64,000 bases of DNA, taken from IMG/VR virus record IMGVR_UViG_3300036781_000714, positions 1-64,000 of that record, one strand, 5' to 3'. Position numbers and translations under genes: made by a program. Positions 42,718 to 50,554 of this stretch are shown here, one piece after another (within the stretch, counting starts at the first letter, position 1; each line of letters starts with the position of its first letter). The stretch comes from a virus. The notes beneath the pieces were generated by a model. That model ran no database searches and was not told where the DNA came from. It saw only the letters and a program-made list of their open reading frames with translations.

Positions 42718-43120
42718 CGAGGCTTGGGCGGGAACGTGAAAAGGCGCCCGAACCCCTGCGGGTGATCGCAGAGGCGGGCGCCAGTTGGCTTGGAACTCGG
42801 ATTGACCGCCGCGGTGGGCGGGTGCATGCAGGCACTAAGAGTACGAGCGAATGCGGGTCGGCGCAACGCCGAGCATCTTGAGCGATGTCGAAGATCTACA
42901 GCACACGATCACTGTAACCTCAATCGTGTCACCACAATCGCTTTCGGTCGCGGCTTGGTGGTGTGCTGCAACTCCGAGTGCATGCAGCCCTTCTTGTGTG
43001 TGAAGGGATTGCCATGGTCCGCTGCGCGCGCGCCCGGCTTCCCGTGTTCGCGCGGCGCATCACTGCCCGGCTGACAACTACACCGGGCAGGTTCCTCGCG
43101 ATGCGTGCGCTTCCGGCCTC
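42718..43120. other. About 400 bases with no firm gene between portal and upstream gene
   Basis: It holds a strong hairpin near the portal start and one doubtful 71-codon frame. On the plus strand no convincing frame is seen. A promoter for the portal-to-tail unit may lie here, but no clear -35/-10 pair was recognised. Confidence 0.5.
42740..42782 (-). terminator. Strong hairpin with T tract upstream of the portal gene
   Basis: On the minus strand GGCGCCCG (42775-42782) pairs exactly with CGGGCGCC (42743-42750), and an inner stem CCTCTGCG/CGCAGGGG extends it; TTTTCACG follows. The form is that of an intrinsic terminator for the packaging genes, but it ends only about 25 bases before the portal start. 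Confidence 0.75.
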
Positions 43121-43124
43121 TCAC
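42909..43124 (-). CDS. Doubtful small basic frame, 71 aa
   Basis: A GTG at 43124 overlaps the upstream stop (GTGA), the coupling pattern of this phage. The product is basic and has CSC near 15 and CMH near 47, but no fold or family is recognisable and the composition (Arg, His, Pro) could come from noncoding DNA. Listed because of the junction only. Confidence 0.25.
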   Translation of the reverse strand: MRGRKRTHREEPARCSCQPGSDAPREHGKPGARAADHGNPFTHKKGCMHSELQHTTKPRPKAIVVTRLRLQ

Positions 43125-43684
43125 TGCTCGGCGCGAGCGATAGCGCGATCAGCCAGTTGCGACAGCGCGGTTGCATGTTGTTCGGCGCTCTCGTTTTCAA
43201 TCGCCTGTATCCGTTCTTCTGTCAAGCGCTCTTGCACATTCGGGTCAAGCGCTTCGCTCGCATCGACGAGTCGCACATTCTCAGCGCTGGGAATAGGGCT
43301 GAGAATGCCCAACTCGATCAAGTAGTCGCGCCACCGCGCGAAGAACGCCCGCACTCGTCCGCGGAACGTCCGCGACTCAATTTCCTTGTGCACCATCTGC
43401 ATCAGCACGTGCGCGTGCGCCTGAAGTCGCGCGTCAGTCTCGTCGGCGATCTGGTCGTAGATCTTCTGCCCGACGTCGAGTGCCGCGTCGGCGATGCCGG
43501 TGTTCATCTTCTTCACCAGGCGCACCATGTCCTCCTTCGGCACGTACGTCTCAGCCGCTTCGACCCGCGACAAGAGATCGTACTTGCTGTCGACGCCGCG
43601 TGGCTTCTTCCGGTTCTCGCGTTCTTCGCGGGCCTCGTCGATCGAGACGATGCGTTTGTCGGGGACTACGAGTTTGTCGCTCAC
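43121..43684 (-). CDS. Helical phage protein, 187 aa
   Basis: Highly charged and helical, with RIVSIDEAREERENRKKPRG at the start, a central domain (KMNTGIADAALDVGQKIYDQ) and a coiled end (RIQAIENESAEQHATALSQL). No family recognised. It is the last gene before the portal hairpin and overlaps the 77-aa gene by ATGA. Confidence 0.7.
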   Translation of the reverse strand: MSDKLVVPDKRIVSIDEAREERENRKKPRGVDSKYDLLSRVEAAETYVPKEDMVRLVKKMNTGIADAALDVGQKIYDQIADETDARLQAHAHVLMQMVHKEIESRTFRGRVRAFFARWRDYLIELGILSPIPSAENVRLVDASEALDPNVQERLTEERIQAIENESAEQHATALSQLADRAIARAEQ

Positions 43685-43914
43685 TTCAGCACTTCTCCGG
43701 TGAAACGTTCGACAGCGTCGGTCACACGATCGAGTTGAAGCAACTTCCCGGGCAACTGCCCATCGAGGTATGCAGCGATCGCCATCTCAGCGACGAGGCG
43801 AAGGGACGCAGCCAACTCGATGTATGATGAATCTCGCCCGTCCGTGTGTACCGGACCGGCGCTAAACGCGTTGATCAGATCCGCGTCGCGGATAAACGAT
43901 TCTGTATTAAACAT
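43681..43914 (-). CDS. Small phage protein, 77 aa
   Basis: Helical second half (YIELAASLRLVAEMAIAAYL, then GKLLQLDRVTDAVERF). No motif recognised. Joined to both neighbours by short overlaps (ATGA downstream, 8 bases upstream), so it is part of the packaging operon. Confidence 0.65.
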   Translation of the reverse strand: MFNTESFIRDADLINAFSAGPVHTDGRDSSYIELAASLRLVAEMAIAAYLDGQLPGKLLQLDRVTDAVERFTGEVLK

Positions 43915-44272
43915 TCCGCAGCGGTCTCCACGTGGGGTTGAGCGAATTGCCGTCAGGGTCTTGCAACCGGTGCAACATCTCTGGCGTGCTTGCGGTTGTC
44001 GCGGTCGGATCGTTCACCCACTGCTTATAACACTCGCGCGAGATCGGGTAGCACGTCGCGTGCGGATCGGGCGAGGTGCTGAAGACCACGAACATGTACG
44101 TCTCGGGCTGACACGAATCGCACGAGAAGAACGCATGCCCAGACAGGCCGCGTACGTCGGCGCGGAATCCAGCCTTGTGGTAGCGCAGGAGATGCTCACC
44201 GTTGACCGGCGCGCAGGTGAGGAAGTTTGAATAACACATCCATGGCTTCCACGTGGCAACGACCCTAGTCAT
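43907..44272 (-). CDS. Phage protein with CxxC motif, 121 aa
   Basis: Start MTRVVATWKPWMCYSN at 44272. Strand-rich, with CDSCQPETYMFVVFS near 48-62 and several other Cys, so a zinc site is likely. Overlaps the 129-aa gene by 8 bases. No family recognised. Confidence 0.65.
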   Translation of the reverse strand: MTRVVATWKPWMCYSNFLTCAPVNGEHLLRYHKAGFRADVRGLSGHAFFSCDSCQPETYMFVVFSTSPDPHATCYPISRECYKQWVNDPTATTASTPEMLHRLQDPDGNSLNPTWRPLRNV

Positions 44273-44654
44273 CACGCTCCATGTCGCACTTGATAGCGCC
44301 CGCGAGTTCGTTACGTCGAACTCGATCAATCGCCGACCTAGCCGTGAATCCCGCACGCCATCCTTGGCTGCGCCCTATCTCACGTTGCTTATCCATCTCG
44401 CTGATGCGACTACCGAACGTTGGGTTCTTCACACGCCAGTAAAGTTCTCGAATCGCACGCGCAATTACGTTGATGGGCATCGGCATGAAGATCGATGCGT
44501 CTTTTCCCGACACACGCCACGCGCGACCGTACCCAACCGGCACAGCATCGGAATCGCAAAGCGAGTGCATCGTGTCGATCTCGATGCGCCACCGAATGCG
44601 CGGCACGATGTCGGCGCCCCACCACTCGCGCACCTCAGTCCTCGGCGATGTCAT
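44265..44654 (-). CDS. Phage protein, 129 aa
   Basis: Start MTSPRTEVREWWGADI at 44654; it overlaps the end of the membrane-anchored 182-aa protein. The first half is strand-like (IRWRIEIDTMHSLCD, RAWRVSGKDASIFMPMPIN) and the second half helical and basic (GFTARSAIDRVRRNELAGAI). No family recognised. Confidence 0.6.
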   Translation of the reverse strand: MTSPRTEVREWWGADIVPRIRWRIEIDTMHSLCDSDAVPVGYGRAWRVSGKDASIFMPMPINVIARAIRELYWRVKNPTFGSRISEMDKQREIGRSQGWRAGFTARSAIDRVRRNELAGAIKCDMERDD

Positions 44655-45183
44655 CGCGCAGATCCTCGTCGTCATCATCATCATCGTCGCGCACCGCACG
44701 CGGGCGCGGCGGCATCTCGTCGTCCGCGACACCGATTGCACGGCGCGCATCAGCGTGTGCACGGCGTTCCTCAGCAACGCGACGATCGGATTCCGCAACG
44801 GTCGGCGGATCGCCGAAATCGTCGTCCTCTCTCTCGCGCGGTGCCGCCTGCACGGCCGTCGCCGTCATCAGTTTGGCGAAGCGTTCGTTCTGGTCGGTCG
44901 CGAAGGCGAGCTGCTTCAAGGCTTCGCCGCGCCACGACTCGGTGGACGTCTTCCAGAAATCGCACGATGTCCGCGCGAAGTCGCGTTCGGCGCGTGATGC
45001 TGCGGCGTTTGACTCCGCAGCCGTCGCGCGTGCACCGATAGCGACGATCTCTTTGTCGCGAATGTCCATCCCGCGCAACGCTTGGCACGCAATCTTGTGT
45101 GAACGATACAGTTCGATAGCCAATGCGCACGCGACAATCGCGAGCACTAGAGCGATTGCACTACTGGCGAAGAACGGTTCCAT
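44635..45183 (-). CDS. Membrane-anchored charged protein, 182 aa
   Basis: Start MEPFFASSAIALVLAI at 45183. Residues 5-25 are a single transmembrane helix, followed by a helical domain with several Cys and a very acidic C-terminus (DDDDDDDEDLRDDIAED). It overlaps the terminase end by 23 bases. The layout resembles small phage membrane proteins such as Rz-like spanins, but no lysis partner is adjacent. Confidence 0.6.
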   Translation of the reverse strand: MEPFFASSAIALVLAIVACALAIELYRSHKIACQALRGMDIRDKEIVAIGARATAAESNAAASRAERDFARTSCDFWKTSTESWRGEALKQLAFATDQNERFAKLMTATAVQAAPREREDDDFGDPPTVAESDRRVAEERRAHADARRAIGVADDEMPPRPRAVRDDDDDDDEDLRDDIAED

Positions 45184-46831
45184 ACTTTTCTCGCTTTGAA
45201 GGTTCCTCATACGTGTCGTGGTCGATGCGGTCGAGCTCTTCGAGCTCTTTGCGGATCCGCTCGAGCTGCGTTAGCGCGGGCTTCGCCTTCTTCTCTTCGT
45301 CGCCCGGGAAGTACGTCATCGCGAGATAGCGTGTCCCGTCCATCATGTCGGCGCCGTCTGCGCTCGCATCGTCCGGATCGTCCTTCTGAATCTTCCCGTC
45401 CGGCATTTCAGGGTACTGCCAGTGGGACGCTTCCCACATCCATCGTGAGCCCATCACTGGCTTGCCCGGTTTGTTCGAGCTCATGCCGAGACGCCACACG
45501 CGGTCACTGCCAAGTCCACGCCGGACTTTGAATGCGCCGCGGTTCATCATCGACTCGAGTCGAGAGATGCCGGCTGCGCGTTTCTTGAGTTCACCAGGGA
45601 TGGCGTACACTGAGTGCTTGGAACCGACGCGCTCCAACGCATCGTTCAATTCGTTGATGCCTTCTGGATCGGCGCAGTCTGCCGGGATAACCATTCCAGA
45701 TGGGACGCGCCAACGTTTGAGCATCGCGTCAATGCCCTTCGCGCGCGTGTCTGCGTCTTCGTTCTGCGAGAAGTACTCATCTAACAACGTGAATGTCCCG
45801 TGTTCGTCGGCGACGCCGAACGGCATTGCGAATCGCCACTTGCCGAGATCCAACGCGGCAGCCCACGCACCGCGCGCGCGCATGCGTTCGAGCCATTGCT
45901 CGGTCGGTTGCTCGGCCGTCTGATGCTTTTCCGGATCCCACGGGAGCACTGCACCCATCGGGCGAACGAACTTGCCCTCGTCGCGCGCGGCGAGCTGCGA
46001 GGGATTGTGTTTGAGTTCTTCAAGGAGTTCTTGTCTCGCTTCCGGCGTGATGCCCGGATTGTCGCGCAGCCCCGCGTGCGAGTACCAATGGCGATCGGCG
46101 TTGATCTGTCCTGATCGAATTGGCTCGTAGATGCGGCCGAAGATGAACGTCCCCATCCCTTTGAGCGGCGTCATCGTGCCGAGGGTGTCGCCCCCGAAGC
46201 GCAGGAGTCGCGGCTGAATCTCGTCCCACACGGCTTCCGGATGCTCTTCGTCGAGCCAGACGTCATCGACACGCGCAGACTGATACTTGTCCGACCCCTG
46301 CTCTGCCGCTTTGCCGGTGATGCGCGACAGCTTGCCATTGTCGGCGAGTATGGCGATGTCGCGTTTGGTGGAATGCACCATCGCTGTCGGTGCATCCACA
46401 ATGCGCCATGGCGGAATCCACGTGAGCAGCTCGGGCAGGAGAATCTTCTCCCACAGTTCCCATGTCAGCGCCGACGCCCAACCGGTCCACGGTGGCATGC
46501 GCTTACGGCCGGTCATCTGCCACGGATGGCGACCGAGTGCCTTCAACGCCATGTCGATCGCGGCGAAGCTTGTCTTGCCGACCTGGTTGCCCCAGAACAA
46601 CCAGCGGTGTTTCGAGGTGTTGTGCAGCGCTTCGATCTGCTTCGCGTGCAAGCGACCGGGAATGAGACCTACTTTTGAGTTCTCATACTCCCACACCGTG
46701 TCGGTGAATGACTCGTCGAACAACCGCTTCAACGGGTCGATGCGCACGACCGCTTGCCCTTGCATCGAGGCGAGACGCTCGTGCGCGACGTAGAACGCTT
46801 TTGCGAGTGGTGATCCGCCCGCGGCAATCAC
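45161..46831 (-). CDS. terL: Terminase large subunit
   Basis: The packaging motor: ATPase plus nuclease. Counting from the GTG at 46831 (GTGA overlap with the small subunit), Walker A GNQVGKT is at 81-87, Walker B VWLDEE at 191-196, and a coupling motif LGTMTP near 217-222. The nuclease domain has ALDLGKW with Asp328 and a later CADPEG segment. At 556 residues it is of normal length. It cuts and translocates DNA through the portal. Confidence 0.93.
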   Translation of the reverse strand: MIAAGGSPLAKAFYVAHERLASMQGQAVVRIDPLKRLFDESFTDTVWEYENSKVGLIPGRLHAKQIEALHNTSKHRWLFWGNQVGKTSFAAIDMALKALGRHPWQMTGRKRMPPWTGWASALTWELWEKILLPELLTWIPPWRIVDAPTAMVHSTKRDIAILADNGKLSRITGKAAEQGSDKYQSARVDDVWLDEEHPEAVWDEIQPRLLRFGGDTLGTMTPLKGMGTFIFGRIYEPIRSGQINADRHWYSHAGLRDNPGITPEARQELLEELKHNPSQLAARDEGKFVRPMGAVLPWDPEKHQTAEQPTEQWLERMRARGAWAAALDLGKWRFAMPFGVADEHGTFTLLDEYFSQNEDADTRAKGIDAMLKRWRVPSGMVIPADCADPEGINELNDALERVGSKHSVYAIPGELKKRAAGISRLESMMNRGAFKVRRGLGSDRVWRLGMSSNKPGKPVMGSRWMWEASHWQYPEMPDGKIQKDDPDDASADGADMMDGTRYLAMTYFPGDEEKKAKPALTQLERIRKELEELDRIDHDTYEEPSKREKYGTVLRQ

Positions 46832-47379
46832 TCCCAAATCTCCGACAACCGCGTGACGATCGCCGAGCCAAAGAACGTCGCGGTATCCGGATCGAGGTGT
46901 TGCTTGCAGAGATCGAAGATCGCCTCGGCCTGTAGCTTGAGGCGATTCTGCACTTCAGGTGAGACGACGACGATCGTCTGCTTCGACTTGTACCGCTCGT
47001 CCCACGCTTCGAGAAAGAACTTGATGAGGACGTCGGAGCCGTCCTTCGCGCGCGCGATGCCCTCGTCCTCGAGCTCACCGACGAGCATACGCCGTGCAGC
47101 ATTGGCGGCGCGACGGAACTCAGGCTCCTCGTTGATCCAGCGATACCACGTCGCGTACTTCACGCCGGCCGCCTCGCACGCAGCCTTGACCTTGCCGCTG
47201 CGCACGAATGCCTTCAACGCCCGGATCTGTCGCCCTTCCTTCAGCGAGTAGGGGCCGAACTCCTCGTCGTCTTCGTCGGCGGTGTAGCCAACGGGTGCGC
47301 TCGGCGCTGGCGCCAACTGCGCGAGATCGTCGCTCATGCGTGGAAGTTCGTCCGGGGAATCGATCGACTCGTCAACCAC
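46828..47379 (-). CDS. terS: Terminase small subunit
   Basis: A 183-residue DNA-recognition subunit. Residues 50-85 hold the helix-turn-helix (RQIRALKAFVRSGKVKAACE, GVKYATWYRWINEEPEFRRA), and FFLEAWDERYKSK near 125-137 is a pattern usual for this family. The C-terminal helix region mediates oligomerisation in relatives. Adjacent and coupled to the large subunit, as is standard. Confidence 0.82.
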   Translation of the reverse strand: MVDESIDSPDELPRMSDDLAQLAPAPSAPVGYTADEDDEEFGPYSLKEGRQIRALKAFVRSGKVKAACEAAGVKYATWYRWINEEPEFRRAANAARRMLVGELEDEGIARAKDGSDVLIKFFLEAWDERYKSKQTIVVVSPEVQNRLKLQAEAIFDLCKQHLDPDTATFFGSAIVTRLSEIWE

Positions 47380-47686
47380 GCTTCACGAACCCAAAGCGAC
47401 CCGCGGCTACGCGGTCGATACGGGGGAAGTACTCGGTGTTGAGCGGAGCTTTCCGGAGTAGAACTGGCGCGGAATAGTCATCGCGCAGCAGTTCATTCCA
47501 CTGCCGTTGCGTCATCCAGGCACCGTTGCGATGACCGTCTGTGAGATGTTTCCACTCCGGCTCGATCGCAACGGACGTGAAGAACCGCCGCACCCATCCG
47601 AGCCGATCGAGCAACTCGAGTTGGTCAGCAGCGACAGCGCCACTCGCGACGATCGTAGCGCGTTGCAGGAAGTCGCGACGGTTCAC
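47372..47686 (-). CDS. Tat-signal-like small protein, 104 aa
   Basis: A GTG start overlapping the upstream stop (GTGA) gives MNRRDFLQRATIVASGAVAA, a twin-arginine signal-like N-terminus (RRxFL plus a weakly hydrophobic stretch). The rest (YSAPVLLRKAPLNTEYFPRI; MTQRQWNELLRD) has no known fold. Its neighbour upstream has the same kind of N-terminus. Unusual in a packaging operon. Confidence 0.65.
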   Translation of the reverse strand: MNRRDFLQRATIVASGAVAADQLELLDRLGWVRRFFTSVAIEPEWKHLTDGHRNGAWMTQRQWNELLRDDYSAPVLLRKAPLNTEYFPRIDRVAAGRFGFVKRG

Positions 47687-48051
47687 AGTGCCGAGGTCAG
47701 TTGATGCCCGATCCGCGCCGAGTCCAGCTTCCAGGCCGATTCCACGCGGGTCGGTGCTGGCCAGATTTCAAATACAGGCGATGCGTCGGTGATTTCTACG
47801 CCGTCGAGCCAACGGCGAACGGAGCCGTCCGGGTAGCATGCAAATTCGTAGTAGTGCCAGGGGCCGAACGAGAGCTGTTGCGGCGCATCGACCACCGGGA
47901 GGTAGTGATTGAGGTCGGCTCCCGTTTCTACATAGTCGAGGCTGACGACCTTGCCGTGCGGCGCAGGCAGCAGGCGCTTGATGATCGGAGCGGCCGCGAT
48001 CGCAGCAAGGACGATCCCCGACGCGCGGTGGAAGAAATCTCGACGATTCAT
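47683..48051 (-). CDS. Second Tat-signal-like small protein, 122 aa
   Basis: Begins MNRRDFFHRASGIVLAAIAA, again a twin-arginine-like signal. The mature part is strand-rich (VVSLDYVETGADLNHYLPVV; FGPWHYYEFACYPDGSVRRW), like a small beta domain. No family recognised. Coupled to the next gene by GTGA. Whether the signals are functional or mark virion proteins of unusual topology is open. Confidence 0.65.
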   Translation of the reverse strand: MNRRDFFHRASGIVLAAIAAAPIIKRLLPAPHGKVVSLDYVETGADLNHYLPVVDAPQQLSFGPWHYYEFACYPDGSVRRWLDGVEITDASPVFEIWPAPTRVESAWKLDSARIGHQLTSAL

Positions 48052-48333
48052 TTACGATTGGCTCCGCACGTAGAGGAGTCTGCGAAGATCGGTGGACGGC
48101 TCGTTCTCTTCGAGGGAGGTCCTTGACCACCGTCGACCACATCGGCATTCAGTGACTGCGTTGCTCGCCTTCAAAGGGCGCTGACAGATGCAGGTGAACT
48201 CGGCGAAGTTGTGTGCGTACGGGAGCGGCGGTCGGCACCAGCGATCGGCGACCTCGAGTTGCTCGCGCTCGACTTGCTCGGCCCGTCGCTGTGCGAGCTG
48301 CGGAGCGCTGGCTCGTGGCGCCTTGCGTGTCAT
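48052..48333 (-). CDS. Possible small zinc-finger protein, 93 aa
   Basis: FTCICQRPLKASNAVTECRC near 46-65 resembles a zinc ribbon (CxC ... CxC). The N-terminus is a charged helix. It overlaps another frame (48149-48526) over 185 bases, so at least one of the two calls is wrong or shortened. The ribosome site is weak. Confidence 0.45.
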   Translation of the reverse strand: MTRKAPRASAPQLAQRRAEQVEREQLEVADRWCRPPLPYAHNFAEFTCICQRPLKASNAVTECRCGRRWSRTSLEENEPSTDLRRLLYVRSQS

Positions 48334-48526
48334 AGCGGTCGCTCGAGGTAGGAGATCGGGCGCAAAAGAATATCTCGATGTAATTCGCTTCTTGTTGCCA
48401 ACTCACAAGGCTCTGTCGTGGAGTCATGCGCGTAACGTGATCGGCCACGAGTCCGTGCGAGAACATATGGACGTCTGTGTGCCATCGCTCTTCGCGTCGT
48501 TCGAATTGCGTGAGGCGATCACTCAT
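48149..48526 (-). CDS. Possible small protein, 125 aa, overlapping frame
   Basis: The start at 48526 has a good GGAAGG site 7 bases upstream and follows the previous stop by overlap, which favours translation. The first 60 residues (MSDRLTQFERREERWHTDV, then VSWQQEANYIEIFFC) look like real protein; the rest is Arg/Ser/Thr-rich and could be out-of-frame noise over the zinc-finger gene. A frameshift or a sequencing error near 48330 would explain the conflict. Confidence 0.4.
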   Translation of the reverse strand: MSDRLTQFERREERWHTDVHMFSHGLVADHVTRMTPRQSLVSWQQEANYIEIFFCARSPTSSDRYDTQGATSQRSAARTATGRASRARATRGRRSLVPTAAPVRTQLRRVHLHLSAPFEGEQRSH

Positions 48527-48776
48527 ACGGGTTCCTTCCTTCGAGGATCTCATCCGCATCGTCGAACGGAAATCCACACGGCGGAGCGAACGTGTCACGA
48601 TGCGCGCGCAAGCCAAACCAGTACCAAGGCTGCACTGTCCATACGTGATTGGCGTGCGCCCCGTACACCTCGACGCGCACCGATCGGTTGTTGTCGAGAT
48701 TGACCGCGACTGCGATCCGTCCGAGGTCAGTTTGACGTACACGGCGCGGTGGGTTGGTCGAGACGGTAGCACTCAT
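48519..48776 (-). CDS. Small phage protein, 85 aa
   Basis: Starts MSATVSTNPPRRVRQT. Strand-rich, with VRVEVYGAHANHVWTVQPWY and a C-terminal FPFDDADEILEGRNPYE. No motif recognised. Overlaps the 59-aa gene upstream and the next gene downstream by a few bases. Confidence 0.55.
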   Translation of the reverse strand: MSATVSTNPPRRVRQTDLGRIAVAVNLDNNRSVRVEVYGAHANHVWTVQPWYWFGLRAHRDTFAPPCGFPFDDADEILEGRNPYE

Positions 48777-48906
48777 CAAAGTCCTCTAATTCCATGATCT
48801 CGACGATGCGCAGCCCAATGACCCGCGCCGCACTGCGATCACATCTGGCCTCAGCAGCGGCGAGTTCGCGTTCCATCCACTCGCGCGCTGCCGAGTAGAC
48901 CGACAC
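48727..48906 (-). CDS. Small helical phage protein, 59 aa
   Basis: The GTG at 48906 is preferred over TTG at 48912 because AGGAGT lies 5 bases before it. The peptide is helical (SAAREWMERELAAAEARCDR). Follows the basic 99-aa gene by a few bases. Function unknown. Confidence 0.55.
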   Translation of the reverse strand: MSVYSAAREWMERELAAAEARCDRSAARVIGLRIVEIMELEDFDECYRLDQPTAPCTSN

Positions 48907-48915
48907 CTGCAACTC

Positions 48916-49215
48916 CTAGCACTGGGCGCCGTTGCTGTAACTGCCCGCACCGCCGCCCATCCCGCCCATCGCCTGCGCGAGTCGACTCGGTCCTGCAGGT
49001 GCTGGCTTCTTCGCACTACGCTTCGCTGCCTTCGCTCCCTTCTTCGCGCCCTTCGCTTTGCCCTTCGCTTTGCCCTTCACCTTCAACAGCTTCGGATTCT
49101 TCTTCTTCGCCGCGGGGCTCGCGTTGCGGCTCGCACTCGCGAGGATGGCGCCCGCGTTCTTCATCGGGACCCCGTCTTTCGCGGCGATCTTCTTTTGCAC
49201 GGCTTGGAACGACAT
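48916..49215 (-). CDS. Small basic phage protein with Lys/Ala tail, 99 aa
   Basis: The N-terminal half follows a pattern known from many phages (FQAVQKKIAAKDGVPMKNAG, AILASASRNASPAAKKKNPK); the second half is a Lys/Ala/Gly-rich, histone-H1-like tail. It likely binds nucleic acid or a virion component. Close to the 63-aa basic gene. Confidence 0.7.
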   Translation of the reverse strand: MSFQAVQKKIAAKDGVPMKNAGAILASASRNASPAAKKKNPKLLKVKGKAKGKAKGAKKGAKAAKRSAKKPAPAGPSRLAQAMGGMGGGAGSYSNGAQC

Positions 49216-49217
49216 GC

Positions 49218-49409
49218 TCAGCTCCAGTCGGAGGTCATCGCGCGGTACATGCGGGAGGTCTTCTTCGATGTGCCAGAGCGCTTCTTCTCGCCGAGTGTCC
49301 GGCGTTTCTTCGACTTCGCTTTCCCTTTTCTCTTCCGCGCGCGGCCGGCGCCGTAGTCATCCTCGAGCACGGGATCCGCGTTCGCGAGATTCGCTACGAC
49401 GCCGGCCAT
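49218..49409 (-). CDS. Very small basic protein, 63 aa
   Basis: Over half of residues 22-50 are Lys or Arg (RKRKGKAKSKKRRTLGEKKR). Disordered and probably nucleic-acid binding. It lies two bases from the 99-aa gene, in the same unit. No family recognised. Confidence 0.6.
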   Translation of the reverse strand: MAGVVANLANADPVLEDDYGAGRARKRKGKAKSKKRRTLGEKKRSGTSKKTSRMYRAMTSDWS

Positions 49410-49412
49410 GGC

Positions 49413-49790
49413 TCAGGCCCTCGCGTTGATTGCGAAGAGCAGGTTCTTGACGGTCGTGAAGAACAGGTAGTCCTTCACCCGTTGATCGGCGGGAAGCTGA
49501 TCGAACGGCACCATGCACGGATGCGTCTTCGCGTCGGCGTCCTTCACCTCGCCGAATACCCAACCATCTGCTTCCTTCTGCGCCATCCAACTCGCGTGCG
49601 ACTGGTGGTGCTCGGTGATCTCACCGTTCACGATCTTGTTCACGCCGGTGATCGCACTGTCCTTCTGCCACTGCGGCGCTTGCTCCCACGCGACCTGCGC
49701 GGTGTCGTCGATCATCTGGCACCAGGCGCGATTGACTTCATGCGCGGCGCGGGCGATGGGCTCGATGTCGACCGTTGTGAGTTCTGGCAT
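49413..49790 (-). CDS. RyR-domain protein
   Basis: A 125-residue protein that is essentially one RyR domain: IARAAHEVNRAWCQMI near 12-27, WEQAPQWQKDSAITGV, HQSHASWMAQKEADGWVFGE and HPCMVPFDQLPADQRVKDYL with the ending FFTTVKNLLF. The domain takes its name from ryanodine receptors and is frequent in bacteria and phages, where its ligand is mostly unknown. Complete, with no added domain. Confidence 0.9.
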   Translation of the reverse strand: MPELTTVDIEPIARAAHEVNRAWCQMIDDTAQVAWEQAPQWQKDSAITGVNKIVNGEITEHHQSHASWMAQKEADGWVFGEVKDADAKTHPCMVPFDQLPADQRVKDYLFFTTVKNLLFAINARA

Positions 49791-49792
49791 GG

Positions 49793-50149
49793 TCAGAGCG
49801 CCTCGGCGCGACTGGCTTGGAATTCCACATCGCCTGTGACCCTCTCAAGCAAGTCCGCAGCGCGATGGAGCTGCCTCACCAAACCACTCGGAGTCCCTTC
49901 GTTCCCGTCCGTCGCGCGATCACTCGGACTAGCGCCACCGCTGAGCGGACCGATAACGCGATCCATCTGGCCCTCAAGGTTTTGCTGCACGCCGAGCAAA
50001 CGCGTCGTCACAACCGTGATGCGTTCGATGGCGTTTTTAAGCGGACTGCCGTCGGACGGAGCAACACGAATAGACGTGTGCCCTGGCATATCGGTGTTGA
50101 AGACCCGACTGCCGATAGCTCTCGCGCCAACGTTTCCATTCCTTGCCAT
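49793..50149 (-). CDS. Small phage protein, 118 aa
   Basis: Start MARNGNVGARAIGSRV at 50149. The second half is helical (SPLKNAIERITVVTTRLLGV; GLVRQLHRAADLLERV) with a Gly/Ser-rich joint between. No family recognised. Two bases before the RyR gene. Confidence 0.6.
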   Translation of the reverse strand: MARNGNVGARAIGSRVFNTDMPGHTSIRVAPSDGSPLKNAIERITVVTTRLLGVQQNLEGQMDRVIGPLSGGASPSDRATDGNEGTPSGLVRQLHRAADLLERVTGDVEFQASRAEAL

Positions 50150-50284
50150 TGCAGTTCTCTCATGCTGGAAGTGGGATGACCTGGGATATGTCGAGCTGTC
50201 CGATAGCCATTCTGACGCGATCCTCGCGCGACGATTCTGCTCGAATTGCTCCAAAATCGGGCGATCGGGCGCAAACACCGTGAA

Positions 50285-50509
50285 TCAGTCGAGCGGCCGC
50301 ACGTTGTTCGCCTGCGGGCCTTTCGTGCCCTCGCCGATCTCGAACTCGACGCGCTGGCCGTCGCGCAACGTCTTTCGCGAGTCGCGCGATTCGATCGCGG
50401 TGAAATGGACGAAGCAGTCCTTATCGCGGGCGCCGTTGCCGTCCGGCGTGATGAAGCCGAATCCCTTCGAGTCATTGAACCACTTCACCGTGCCTTGTTG
50501 ACGTGCCAT
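50285..50509 (-). CDS. CspA-family cold-shock protein
   Basis: A 74-residue single OB-fold RNA chaperone. RNP1 (KGFGFI, residues 15-20) and RNP2 (CFVHF, near 32-36) are both intact, and [19 protein letters not shown] is the family opening. It binds single-stranded RNA or DNA and could act as antiterminator or chaperone for phage transcripts. A GAGG site precedes the ATG. Confidence 0.95.
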   Translation of the reverse strand: MARQQGTVKWFNDSKGFGFITPDGNGARDKDCFVHFTAIESRDSRKTLRDGQRVEFEIGEGTKGPQANNVRPLD

Positions 50510-50554
50510 CGCTGCGTGTCCTCGTATGAGTTAAGAGAAATGTGAATTGCGTGT

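Noticed and set aside
48999-50501. Long plus-strand frame of 500 codons
   Set aside because: Antisense to the RyR and cold-shock genes, which are certain.
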